From positions 62,001-126,000 of the forward strand of contig NZ_SSND01000002.1 of NCBI RefSeq assembly GCF_004799285.1: a DNA stretch of 64,000 nucleotides. Direction: 5' to 3'. This document shows positions 6,607-14,449 of the stretch, in pieces. Source of the DNA: Aliigemmobacter aestuarii. Its GTDB lineage: Bacteria; Pseudomonadota; Alphaproteobacteria; Rhodobacterales; Rhodobacteraceae. Made by a program: the position numbers and the translations under genes. The notes under the pieces were generated by a model that was not told the DNA's origin, searched no databases, and saw only the letters and a list, made by a program, of their open reading frames with translations. The first letter of the stretch is position 1; each line of letters begins with the position of its first letter.

Positions 6607-7668
6607 TTACTGCATTTCCGCCGCGCGCTTGGCGTTCACGGTCGCCTCGGCCTGGGCCACGGCGGCGTTGAAGGCGTCAAGCACCTCGGGCCCGCCCTTC
6701 ACGTTCGCCTTGAACCAGTCGAACACCGGTGCGACGGCATCCTTGAAGGCGGCCTTTTCGGCGGGCGTGGGCACATAGATCTCGCCACCCGTGGCCTTGA
6801 AATCCTGGTAGGCCTGGATTTCCTTGCGCTTCGGGCTGGCAAAGGTCGCCTGCTGAAGGGCGGCGAAACCGTCCAGAACGATCTGCTTCTGGTCATCGGT
6901 CAGCGACATGAAACGGTCATTGCCCATCCACCAGAAGGCGCCCATGTAGCTGTGACCGTCCAGCGTGATGTATTTCAGCCCGGCATCGGGGAACTTCATG
7001 CTCATGATGTCGGTGATCCCGTTGGCGGTGCCTTCGACCACGCCGGTCTGCAAAGAGGTGAAAAGTTCCGGCCAGGCGATCGGCGTGGGCGACGCGCCCA
7101 GGGTGGTGGCCAGCGTCTGCGGCAAGTCCGCGGGAACGGTGCGCATCTTCAGCCCCGCCAGGTCGGCGGGCGCGACGATGCGCTTCTTGGTGTTGGCATA
7201 GTTGCGCCAGCCGCCGGTGTTCCCGATCGTCATCAGGCGGATCTTGTCGCCACTGTCGGCCATCGCCATCGCGCGCAGCTTCGCGGTGAAATCGGTGTTG
7301 GTCAGCACCTCTTCGGCAACGCGGTCATCGCTCATCAGGTAGGGCAGGTCCAGCACCTGGATATAGGGGAACAACCCCGCCGCCCCGCCCGAGGTCGAGA
7401 TGTAGATGTCGATCGACCCGTCGGCCACGCCTGCAAGGCATTCGTCGCCCTTGGCGCAAAGCTGGGTGCCGATGAACAGTTCGACCGCGATCGCGCCGTT
7501 CGAGGCGTTCTCGACATAGTTCTTGAACACCACGAGGCCGTCGTAATCCTCGTCCTGTTCGTTGGAATTGGCCGTGGCGCGCAGCGTGATGTCCTGTGCC
7601 AGCGCCGCCCCGGCAGTGCCCGCCAGAAGCGCGGCCAGCGCCAGGGATTTGAGTGTGGATTTCAGCAT
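6607..7668 (-). CDS. dctP: TRAP transporter substrate-binding protein, DctP family
   Basis: 353 aa. The signal peptide (about residues 1-24) is MLKSTLKSLALAALLAGTAGAALA; the mature periplasmic protein has the DctP fold, including the LKMRTVP segment whose Arg binds the substrate carboxylate in this family, and GVVEGTANG. The ATG at 7668 follows GGAGG by 6 nt. It is the last gene of the unit dctQ-dctM-dctP and lies directly behind flavin reductase, aldo/keto reductase and monooxygenase genes, so its ligand is probably the substrate of that pathway. An acidic ligand is expected for the family; the identity is not readable from sequence. Confidence 0.88.
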   Translation of the reverse strand: MLKSTLKSLALAALLAGTAGAALAQDITLRATANSNEQDEDYDGLVVFKNYVENASNGAIAVELFIGTQLCAKGDECLAGVADGSIDIYISTSGGAAGLFPYIQVLDLPYLMSDDRVAEEVLTNTDFTAKLRAMAMADSGDKIRLMTIGNTGGWRNYANTKKRIVAPADLAGLKMRTVPADLPQTLATTLGASPTPIAWPELFTSLQTGVVEGTANGITDIMSMKFPDAGLKYITLDGHSYMGAFWWMGNDRFMSLTDDQKQIVLDGFAALQQATFASPKRKEIQAYQDFKATGGEIYVPTPAEKAAFKDAVAPVFDWFKANVKGGPEVLDAFNAAVAQAEATVNAKRAAEMQ

Positions 7669-7709
7669 CGTTTCCTCCCGTTTGGTCTTCATCTGTGGTG
7701 TCTTCCGGA

Positions 7710-9002
7710 TCAGTTCACAAATCCCGTCAGCCGCGGGATCGTCAGGGTCAGGGCGGGGAAATAGGTGATCAGCAGGATCACCAGGAACTCCACCGCAAGG
7801 AAGGGCAGCGCCGCGCGGGCGATCGTTTCGACCCGCAGCCCGGAAACCGACGAGGTGACAAACAGCACCAGCCCCATCGGCGGCGTCAGCAGGCCCACGG
7901 TCAGGTTCACCGCCATGACGATGGCGAAATGCACCGGATCGACACCCAGTTCGATGAAGATCGGCCCAAGGATCGGGCCAAGGATGATGATCGCGGGCCC
8001 GGCATCGAGGAACATGCCTACGATGAACAGCAGCAGGTTGATCAGCAGAAGCAGGATCAGCGGATTGTCCGACAGGCCGAGGATGATGGCGGCCAGCATC
8101 TCGGGTGTGTGGGACAGCGACGCGACGGTCTTGAAGGCCATCGCCGCCCCCACCAGCAGAAGCACAACAGCCGATGTCAGCCCGGCCCGTGTCAGGACGT
8201 CCGGAAGGTCCGACAGGCGCATGGTGCGCATCACGAAGAGGCCGATGATCAGCGAATAGCCCACCGCCACCGCTGCCGCCTCGGTCGGCGTGAAGACGCC
8301 GCCAAGGATGCCGCCCAGGATGATGACCGGCGTCAGCAGGGGCCAGATCGCGCGCAGGCTGGCCTGACCGCGTTCGCCCCATGTCGCCCGCGTCGTGGCA
8401 GCCGGCAGGTCATAGCGGTCGGCCATGAAATGGATGACCAGCATCAGCCCGCCGCCGATCATGATCCCCGGCACGATCCCGGCAAGGAACAGGGCGGCGA
8501 CGCTTTCGCCCATGACATAGGCATAGATGATCATGATGCCCGAAGGCGGGATGATCGGCCCGATGATGGAACTCGCAGCCGTGATGGCGGCGGCGAAACG
8601 GCGGGTGTAGCCCTGCTTTTCCATCGCCGGGATCAGCATCGACCCAAGCGCCGAGACATCCGCCACGGCCGAACCGGACAACCCCGCGAACAGCATCGAG
8701 GACAGCACGTTCACATGCGCAAGGCCGCCGCGCAGGTGGCCCATCATCGCCTGGCTGAATTCGACCAGCCGCACGGTGATGCCCGCGCGGTTCATCAGTT
8801 CGCCCGCCAGCATGAAGAACGGGATCGCCATCAGCGGGAAGCTGTCCATCCCGTTATAGACGTTGCGGTAAAGCAGGACGATGTCGCGTTCCTGCCCGTT
8901 CAGCCACAACAGAAGGCCGGGTGCCGCGATCAGCCCGAAGAACACCGGCAGGCCGATCAACAGGAAGACAAGGAACAGGGGCAGGAACAGCGACAGCATC
9001 AT
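7710..9002 (-). CDS. dctM: TRAP transporter large permease, DctM family
   Basis: 430 aa of almost wholly hydrophobic sequence with about 12 membrane segments. Typical DctM blocks are visible: GMDSFPLMAIPFFMLAGELMNRAG near residue 55, FAGLSGSAVADVSALG, IGPIIPPSG and TPTEAAAVAVGYS. It is the sodium-coupled transport channel. Its start overlaps the dctQ stop by 4 nt (ATGA), so Q and M are translationally coupled. Confidence 0.92.
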   Translation of the reverse strand: MMLSLFLPLFLVFLLIGLPVFFGLIAAPGLLLWLNGQERDIVLLYRNVYNGMDSFPLMAIPFFMLAGELMNRAGITVRLVEFSQAMMGHLRGGLAHVNVLSSMLFAGLSGSAVADVSALGSMLIPAMEKQGYTRRFAAAITAASSIIGPIIPPSGIMIIYAYVMGESVAALFLAGIVPGIMIGGGLMLVIHFMADRYDLPAATTRATWGERGQASLRAIWPLLTPVIILGGILGGVFTPTEAAAVAVGYSLIIGLFVMRTMRLSDLPDVLTRAGLTSAVVLLLVGAAMAFKTVASLSHTPEMLAAIILGLSDNPLILLLLINLLLFIVGMFLDAGPAIIILGPILGPIFIELGVDPVHFAIVMAVNLTVGLLTPPMGLVLFVTSSVSGLRVETIARAALPFLAVEFLVILLITYFPALTLTIPRLTGFVN

Positions 9003-9589
9003 TCGGCCCCAAGGCTTACGCTGTGGGGAATGGGCGGCAGCCTGTCACCCGCGCCCAAAAGCTCGGCCAGGTTGCGCAGCACAAGTTCCACCGCGACCGA
9101 GATCAGCAGCACTGCCCCCACCACGAGCGAGGCCATCATCCACGCCTTCGGCACCTTGACCCACTGGCTGAAATCCAGCGATGCCGGCACGTTCAGGCTG
9201 TCGGTGGAGAAACGGCCGCCAAGCCCGGTGACCTCGGACCAGCCGATCCGCAGCGCGGCCACGAGAATCAGCAGCGAAAGCCCTAGAAGCAGCAGGTTCA
9301 GAACGGCCCCGGCACGCCGTGGCAGAAGCCGGGTCAAAACCTCGATCGCCACGAAGCCACCGCGCCGGAAGGCCGTGGGCGCCATCAGCCCGACGATCCA
9401 CAGCATCAGGAAGCGTGCGGCTTCCTCGGGCCAGGCCAGCGCGCTGCCCAGCACATAGCGGAAGAAGACCTGCGCCAGGATGATCGCGACCATCAGGGCC
9501 AGAGCGGTGGCGCCCGTGGCCCGGCCAAGCGCCAGAAGGGCCGCGTTGACCGCGCCCAGGCCTCTGGCCATGGCTACCAGTGGCGTCAT
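8999..9589 (-). CDS. dctQ: TRAP transporter small permease, DctQ family
   Basis: 196 aa with four predicted membrane helices: ATALALMVAIILAQVFFRYV, FLMLWIVGLMAPTAF after the ALAWPEEAAR motif typical of DctQ, LNLLLLGLSLLILVAAL, and a final hydrophobic stretch. The PEE/EAARFLMLW block is a family hallmark. It is coupled to dctM by a 4-nt overlap. It begins 39 nt downstream of the flavin reductase stop, consistent with one long transcript from the monooxygenase promoter. Confidence 0.88.
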   Translation of the reverse strand: MTPLVAMARGLGAVNAALLALGRATGATALALMVAIILAQVFFRYVLGSALAWPEEAARFLMLWIVGLMAPTAFRRGGFVAIEVLTRLLPRRAGAVLNLLLLGLSLLILVAALRIGWSEVTGLGGRFSTDSLNVPASLDFSQWVKVPKAWMMASLVVGAVLLISVAVELVLRNLAELLGAGDRLPPIPHSVSLGAE

Positions 9590-9628
9590 GCCGTCCTCCC
9601 TGTTCCGGCCCCCCTCCGGGCCGGGGTC

Positions 9629-10159
9629 TTACACCCTGTCGGCAAAGGCGCCGTAGCGCCCGCCGGAAAAAACAAGCGGCGCCCCTTCGCGCCAGGCCGC
9701 CCGAAGCACACGCCCCACGACGATCAGGTGATCGCCTCCCTCGTGGGTGGCATGCTGGACGGATTCGAACCGTGCCAGCGCCTGCGGCAGGACCGGCACG
9801 CCTTCGGGGTTCATCTCGAACGAAAGCCCGTCAAAGCCCGCTCCGGACCGCGCGAAGCGGCGGCAAAGGTCGATCTGGTCCTCGGCCAGGATATGAATTG
9901 CGAAATGCCGCGCGCCTGCGAAGGGCGCAAACCGGCTGGACGACCGCGCGGGCGCCCACAGAACCAGCGGCGGATCAAGCGACAGGCTGGTGAAACTGTT
10001 CGCCGTGAATCCCATCGGGCCATCGGGACCGTCGATCGTGACGACCGTCACGCCCGTCGCAAACCGCCCGAACGCATCGCGCAGGTGGCGCGGATCCGCC
10101 CCTTCCGCCTCGAACACCCGTTCCGTCATACCACCGGTTCCACCATCAGCCATCGTCAT
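9629..10159 (-). CDS. NAD(P)H:flavin oxidoreductase (flavin reductase, HpaC/SmoA type)
   Basis: 176 aa with the FMN-binding split-barrel flavin reductase domain: LRDAFGRFATGVTVVTI, GFTANSFTSLSLDPPLVLW and the later HATHEGGDHLIVVGRV are the standard blocks. It would supply reduced FMN to the flavin-dependent monooxygenase two genes upstream. The start is either ATG 10159 or ATG 10153; the second has better spacing from GAGGG. It lies 3 nt after the aldo/keto reductase stop. In Agrobacterium a reductase of this class (SmoA) partners the sulfoquinovose monooxygenase. Confidence 0.85.
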   Translation of the reverse strand: MTMADGGTGGMTERVFEAEGADPRHLRDAFGRFATGVTVVTIDGPDGPMGFTANSFTSLSLDPPLVLWAPARSSSRFAPFAGARHFAIHILAEDQIDLCRRFARSGAGFDGLSFEMNPEGVPVLPQALARFESVQHATHEGGDHLIVVGRVLRAAWREGAPLVFSGGRYGAFADRV

Positions 10160-10162
10160 CCC

Positions 10163-11053
10163 TCACGGTACCTCATGCCCCAGGGCATGAGTGTAGAGTT
10201 CAAACCACGTCTGGCGATCCATTTCGACACGACAGGCATCGGAAATCCGCGCGATCCGCTCCAGGCTGTTCGTTCCCAGGACCGGAATGACCCTCGCCGG
10301 GTGCCGCAACAGCCAGGCCACGGCCACTGACGACCATTCCACGCCCTGCTCGCCCGCGATGCGTTGCAGCGCCTCGCGCAGCGGTGCGCCGGATTCCGCC
10401 AGAAGCCGGCCACCCCCCAGCGGGCTCCAGGCCATCGGCGCGATCTCGTTTTCCTGAAGAAACGCAAGATCCCCGTTGGTAAAGGCCTCATGGGCAGACA
10501 GGCTCAGTTCGATCTGGTTGGTCGCCAGATCGGTTTCCATTGCCGATTGCAGCAGGCTGAAATCCCACGGCCGGAAGTTCGACACGCCGACCGCCCGCAC
10601 CTTGCCCGAGGCCACAAGCGCATCAAGCGCCTCGCCGGTCTCGAAATGATCCATCAGCGGATCGGGGCGATGGATCAGCAGAAGGTCGATCCGGTCGGTG
10701 CCAAGGTCACGCAGCGATGCCTCGACGCTGGCGGCGATATGGGCGGCCGTGGTGTCGTAATACTTCACTCGCCGGTCGGCATAGCGACCGACTGGCGCGA
10801 CGATGTCGCATTTGGTGACGATCTGCATCCGGTCACGCAGCTGCGGCGCGGCCTTCAGCGCGGCGCCGAGGATCGCCTCGGCGGTGTAGCCGCCATAGAT
10901 GTCGGCCTGGTCGAAGGTCGTGATCCCCTGATCCAGACAGGATTCGACCTTGGCCTGCACATGAGCGGGGCTTGTGTCGCGGTCATCCCCCAGCCGCCAC
11001 ATGCCATAGACCAGACGCGACAGCGAAACCGTGCCCAGATCGACCATTTCCAT
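10163..11053 (-). CDS. aldo/keto reductase, YdhF-like
   Basis: 296-aa NADPH-dependent aldo/keto reductase. The catalytic Asp48 and Tyr53 lie in FDQADIYGGY, the Lys in IVTKCDI and the His in LLIHRPDP; GVSNF and VIPVLGTNS are further family blocks. The closest pattern I recognise is E. coli YdhF. The ATG at 11053 overlaps the upstream monooxygenase stop (TGATG), so the two are coupled. In this cluster it could reduce the aldehyde left after C-S cleavage, as SmoB reduces 6-oxo-glucose in the sulfo-SMO pathway; that role is inference. Confidence 0.85.
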   Translation of the reverse strand: MEMVDLGTVSLSRLVYGMWRLGDDRDTSPAHVQAKVESCLDQGITTFDQADIYGGYTAEAILGAALKAAPQLRDRMQIVTKCDIVAPVGRYADRRVKYYDTTAAHIAASVEASLRDLGTDRIDLLLIHRPDPLMDHFETGEALDALVASGKVRAVGVSNFRPWDFSLLQSAMETDLATNQIELSLSAHEAFTNGDLAFLQENEIAPMAWSPLGGGRLLAESGAPLREALQRIAGEQGVEWSSVAVAWLLRHPARVIPVLGTNSLERIARISDACRVEMDRQTWFELYTHALGHEVP

Positions 11054-12210
11054 CAGCGGCGCGCTCCGTTTCCAAGGGGGGTGGCGGGGGTTTCGGCCGG
11101 CACCCGGCCATAGGCATGAGGCAGCGAACAGGTCTTGATCTGCGGCAATACCTTGGTTCCGAAGTGGTCGCATTCATCCAGATGCGGATAGCCCGACAGG
11201 ATGAAGGCGCGGACGCCCATCTTGCGGTATTCCTCGATCTCGCTCAGGACCTGGTCGGTGGACCCGACAAGCGCCGCGCCACAACCCGACCGCGCCCGCC
11301 CGATCCCTGTCCACAGATGCGGTTCCACATAGCCGAACTTGTCGGCAAGTTCGCGCGCCCGCGCCTGATGGGCCACGCCAAGCGAGATCGAATCATGCGC
11401 CCGGTCACGGATGACGCGGCCGTATTCATCGTCCAGCCTGCTGACCAGATGTTCGGCGTATTCCCGGGCCTCGGCCTCGGTGTCGCGGACGATCACATGC
11501 ACCCGCAACCCGTAATCCAGCGTCCGGCCATGCGCGGCTGCCCGCGCCGCGACATCGCGCATCCGTTGCGCGATCATCTCTTTCGGTTCGGGCCACATCA
11601 GATAGACGTCGCATTGCGCGCCGCACAGTTCCAGCGCATCGGGGCTGTAGCCGCCGAAATACAGAAGCGGGCCGCCGTTCTGCTGGTAGGGTTTCGCCGG
11701 ATCGGCGGGCAGGCGGCTGATCTTGTAGATCTCGCCGTCATATTCGATCTCGTCCCGCGTCCAGGCCTGGCGCAGGATTTCCACCACCTCGTGGCTGCGG
11801 CGATAGCGATAGGCGCTGTCGGCCACCTCGCCGGGGAAGTCCGAGGAAATCACGTTCAGCGTCAGCCGGCCCTTCAGCATGTGATCGAGCGTCGCCACCG
11901 TGCGCGCCAGCATGACAGGCTGCACCTCGCCACAGCGGATCGCGGCCAGAAAGTTGATGTCGGACGTGATCGGCGCGCAGCCCGCGACGAACGAAAGCGT
12001 GTCCTGCCCCACCTGATAGGAAGACGGGCAGAGGATGTTGCGAAAGCCGTGGCCCTCGGCCCGCCTCACGATCGACGAACAATGATCCCAGCTTGACCTC
12101 AGCCGCCCGTCCGGCACACCCAGATATTCGTAATCGTCCGAACAGAGCGCCGCGAACCAGCTGACCTCGCAGGCGTCAAGGTCGGGCGAGGTGATCGGAA
12201 CGATGGTCAT
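11053..12210 (-). CDS. SsuD-like FMNH2-dependent monooxygenase (bacterial luciferase family)
   Basis: 385 aa of the luciferase-like (LLM) monooxygenase family, close to alkanesulfonate monooxygenase SsuD: RRAEGHGFRNILCPS, NFLAAIRCGEVQPVMLARTVATLD, PLLYFGGYSPDA, GLRVHVIVRDT and the C-terminal LWTGIGRARSGCGAALVGS...FILSGYPHLDE all match that subfamily. It would use FMNH2 and O2 to release sulfite from a sulfonate and leave an aldehyde. ATG 12210 follows GGAG by 9 nt; an upstream GTG at 12237 is less likely. It is followed directly by reductase and flavin reductase genes and then a TRAP transporter. SmoC (sulfoquinovose monooxygenase) is the best-fitting known role; SsuD or another sulfonate enzyme remains possible. 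Confidence 0.82.
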   Translation of the reverse strand: MTIVPITSPDLDACEVSWFAALCSDDYEYLGVPDGRLRSSWDHCSSIVRRAEGHGFRNILCPSSYQVGQDTLSFVAGCAPITSDINFLAAIRCGEVQPVMLARTVATLDHMLKGRLTLNVISSDFPGEVADSAYRYRRSHEVVEILRQAWTRDEIEYDGEIYKISRLPADPAKPYQQNGGPLLYFGGYSPDALELCGAQCDVYLMWPEPKEMIAQRMRDVAARAAAHGRTLDYGLRVHVIVRDTEAEAREYAEHLVSRLDDEYGRVIRDRAHDSISLGVAHQARARELADKFGYVEPHLWTGIGRARSGCGAALVGSTDQVLSEIEEYRKMGVRAFILSGYPHLDECDHFGTKVLPQIKTCSLPHAYGRVPAETPATPLGNGARR

Positions 12211-12255
12211 CGAATCTGTCTCCGGCTTCCACTTCACACTTGCGTAGCACCCGCT

Positions 12256-12280
12256 TTGATGTAGATCAATAATGTATCAA
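12256..12280. promoter_or_regulatory. divergent-promoter operator: FNR-like box plus a third half-site
   Basis: TTGATGTAGATCAA (12256-12269) is a perfect TTGAT-N4-ATCAA palindrome and ATCAA repeats at 12276-12280. It lies in the 86-bp region between the monooxygenase and gntR starts. It matches the FNR consensus, but neither side has a -10 at class II spacing. A GntR autoregulatory operator is therefore at least as likely. Confidence 0.5.
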
Positions 12281-12296
12281 TTTCTGGTTTGACCGC

Positions 12297-12998
12297 ATGA
12301 AGGCGCCCGGCTCCCTCCCGCTCTACCTTCAGATCAGCGAGCTTCTGATCCGCGATATCGCGTCGGGGCGGCTGATCGACGGCGAACGCCTGCCACCAGA
12401 ACGCGAGATGGCGGCGCAACTGGGCATCGCCGTGGGCACCCTGCGTCAGGCCCTGGCCGATCTGGCCGACAAGGGCCTGCTGCACCGGGTGCAGGGATCG
12501 GGGAACTACATCCGGGCGAAGGCCGATCCCTCATCGGTCTATGCGATGTTCCGGCTGGAACTTGCGAAGGGCGGCGGCCTGCCCACGGCGCGCGTCCTGT
12601 CGGTCGACAGGCTGCCCAAGGACCCGCGCCTGCCCGATTTCGGCACATCACCCGACGGCCACCGCATCCGCCGCCTGCGTTTCCTGTCCGGCACCGTCGC
12701 GGCGGTCGAGGAAATCTGGCTCGACGGCAGCTATATCGACCGGATCACCCCCGACGACCTGTCGGAATCGCTTTACCTGTTCTACCGCGAACGGCTGAAC
12801 CTTTGGATCGCGCGGGCCGAGGATCGCGTCGGCCAGGGGCCGTTGCCGGATTGGGCGCCGCCCGAATTTCCACACCCTCCGGGCACGCCCCTGCCGCTCA
12901 TCACGCGCGTATCCTGGGCGCGCGACGGCGAAAGGGCCGAGGCCTCCTTCACCTGGTACGATCCGGCGACGACACGCTACGTCGCCCGCCTGAAATGA
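12297..12998 (+). CDS. GntR-family regulator, HutC subfamily (UTRA domain)
   Basis: 233 aa. The N-terminal winged helix (about 8-72) has the GntR pattern: LYLQISELLIRDIASGRL, LPPEREMAAQLG and VGTLRQALADLADKGLLHRVQGSGNYI. Residues 90-230 form a UTRA-type ligand domain, which usually binds a sugar or amino-acid derivative. It is divergent from the monooxygenase operon and only 10 nt upstream of the Gfo/Idh gene, so it most likely controls both arms of the catabolic cluster through the operator at 12256-12280. Confidence 0.87.
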   Translation: MKAPGSLPLYLQISELLIRDIASGRLIDGERLPPEREMAAQLGIAVGTLRQALADLADKGLLHRVQGSGNYIRAKADPSSVYAMFRLELAKGGGLPTARVLSVDRLPKDPRLPDFGTSPDGHRIRRLRFLSGTVAAVEEIWLDGSYIDRITPDDLSESLYLFYRERLNLWIARAEDRVGQGPLPDWAPPEFPHPPGTPLPLITRVSWARDGERAEASFTWYDPATTRYVARLK

Positions 12999-13008
12999 GG
13001 AAAAGAAC

Positions 13009-14121
13009 GTGAAGCCAATGCGTTACGGAATCATCGGTTGCGGCATGATGGGGCAGGAACACCTGCGCAACATCGCCCTTCAGGATGGCGCGGACGTGGC
13101 CGCCATTCTGGAACCCGATCCGGACATGGCGGCGACCGCCGCCGCGATGGTGCCGGGCGCGCGGATGGTCGGATCCATCGCCGAGCTTCTGGCGGTGGAG
13201 GATGTGACCTGCCTGCTGATCGCAAGCCCCAATTACCTGCACCTGGCTCAGCTTGAAGAGATTGCCGCGATCCGGCCCCTGCCGATCCTGGTGGAAAAAC
13301 CGCTGTTCACGGATCCCGCGGATGGCGCGCGCCTCGCCGCGCTGCGCGCCGCCTATCCGGCGCCGATCTGGGTCGCGATGGAATACCGCTACATGCCCCC
13401 GGTCGCCCATCTTCTGGCCGAGGCACCCGCAGCTACCGGCGGCGTCCGGATGCTGACGATCCGCGAACACCGCTTTCCCTTTCTGGAAAAGGTGGGTGAC
13501 TGGAACCGCTTCAACCGCAATACCGGCGGCACCCTGGTGGAGAAATGCTGCCATTTCTTCGACCTGATGCGCCTTGTGGCAGGTTGCAACCCGGTCCGGG
13601 TGATGGCCTCGGGCGGGCAGGCGGTCAACCATCTGGCCGAACACTATGACGGCCGGACCCCCGACATCTGGGACCACGCCTATGTGATCGTCGATTTCGA
13701 AAGCGGCATGCGGGCCATGCTGGAACTGTGCATGTTCGCCGAAGGCAGCCGCTATCAGGAAGAGATTTCGGCCGTTGGCCCATTGGGCAAGATCGAATGT
13801 CTGGTGCCCGGCCCGGGGCGGTTCTGGCCAGCCGACCTGGGCGAGCCGCCGGTCCCGCAGGTGATCGTCAGCCCGCGCACCCCCAAGGGCCCCCGCGTTC
13901 TTCAGGTGCCGGTGGACCCGGCGCTTCTGGCGGCAGGCGATCACAACGGTTCGACCTTCTACCAGCATCGCGGCTTTCTGCAGGCGGCGCGCGGAGAGGG
14001 CACGATCGACGTGACCCTGACCGATGGATGGTGGGCCGTGGCCATGGGCATGGCCGCACAGGAAAGCGCCCGGACCGGCGAGGCGGTGGAATTCCACGGC
14101 CTGCCCTACGTGCCGCGCTGA
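13009..14121 (+). CDS. Gfo/Idh/MocA-family oxidoreductase (possible NAD-dependent glycosidase)
   Basis: 370 aa. An N-terminal Rossmann fold begins YGIIGCGMMGQEH, with IASPNYLHLAQ and the VEKPL motif (EKP) that defines the family; the C-terminal domain has GGTLVEKCCHFFDLMRLVAG. The GTG at 13009 follows GAGGA by 7 nt, a better start than the ATG at 13018. It is in an operon with the GntR gene. Members oxidise sugars with NAD(P); some relatives (GH109, and the GH188 sulfoquinovosidases) are NAD-dependent glycosidases. In this context a sulfoquinovosidase feeding the SsuD-like monooxygenase is an attractive but untested idea. Confidence 0.82.
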   Translation: MKPMRYGIIGCGMMGQEHLRNIALQDGADVAAILEPDPDMAATAAAMVPGARMVGSIAELLAVEDVTCLLIASPNYLHLAQLEEIAAIRPLPILVEKPLFTDPADGARLAALRAAYPAPIWVAMEYRYMPPVAHLLAEAPAATGGVRMLTIREHRFPFLEKVGDWNRFNRNTGGTLVEKCCHFFDLMRLVAGCNPVRVMASGGQAVNHLAEHYDGRTPDIWDHAYVIVDFESGMRAMLELCMFAEGSRYQEEISAVGPLGKIECLVPGPGRFWPADLGEPPVPQVIVSPRTPKGPRVLQVPVDPALLAAGDHNGSTFYQHRGFLQAARGEGTIDVTLTDGWWAVAMGMAAQESARTGEAVEFHGLPYVPR

Positions 14122-14203
14122 CAGCGGCGAAAACGCCTTATGGCCCGCAAGCCGCGCGCCGGTGCGCCGTGTGCGGGCGGGTGGTTCAGAGGAATTCGGA
14201 AAG

Positions 14204-14280
14204 TGGTGGCGAGGGGGGGACTCGAACCCCCGACCCCGCGATTATGAGTCGCGTGCTCTAACCAGCTGAGCTACCTAGCC
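14204..14280 (-). tRNA. tRNA-Met (CAT)
   Basis: 77-nt cloverleaf with encoded CCA. D-arm GCTC...GAGC, anticodon arm CGCGA-CTCATAA-TCGCG with anticodon CAT, T-arm GGGGG-TTCGAGT-CCCCC and discriminator A. The acceptor stem is GGCTAGG against CCTCGCC, so pair 4-69 is a U-C mismatch. The GGC start and overall body fit elongator Met better than tRNA-Ile2, which also has CAT. TTGACG (14314-14319, minus strand) with a 17-bp spacer and TACCCA forms a plausible promoter. Confidence 0.9.
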
Positions 14281-14449
14281 ACTGGCGGGGTGGGTATTGC
14301 AGGGGGCGGCGGGCGTCAAGAGGGAAATGCACCCGGATCCGCACCGGGGGCGTCCTCTGGACACGGGCCCGCTGTCGCGGACGGTTGCGGATTGGCGCAC
14401 CGCGCCGCCCTGCCCCGCCACCCGTTCGGCATCAGCGCCGCGCCCGCCC

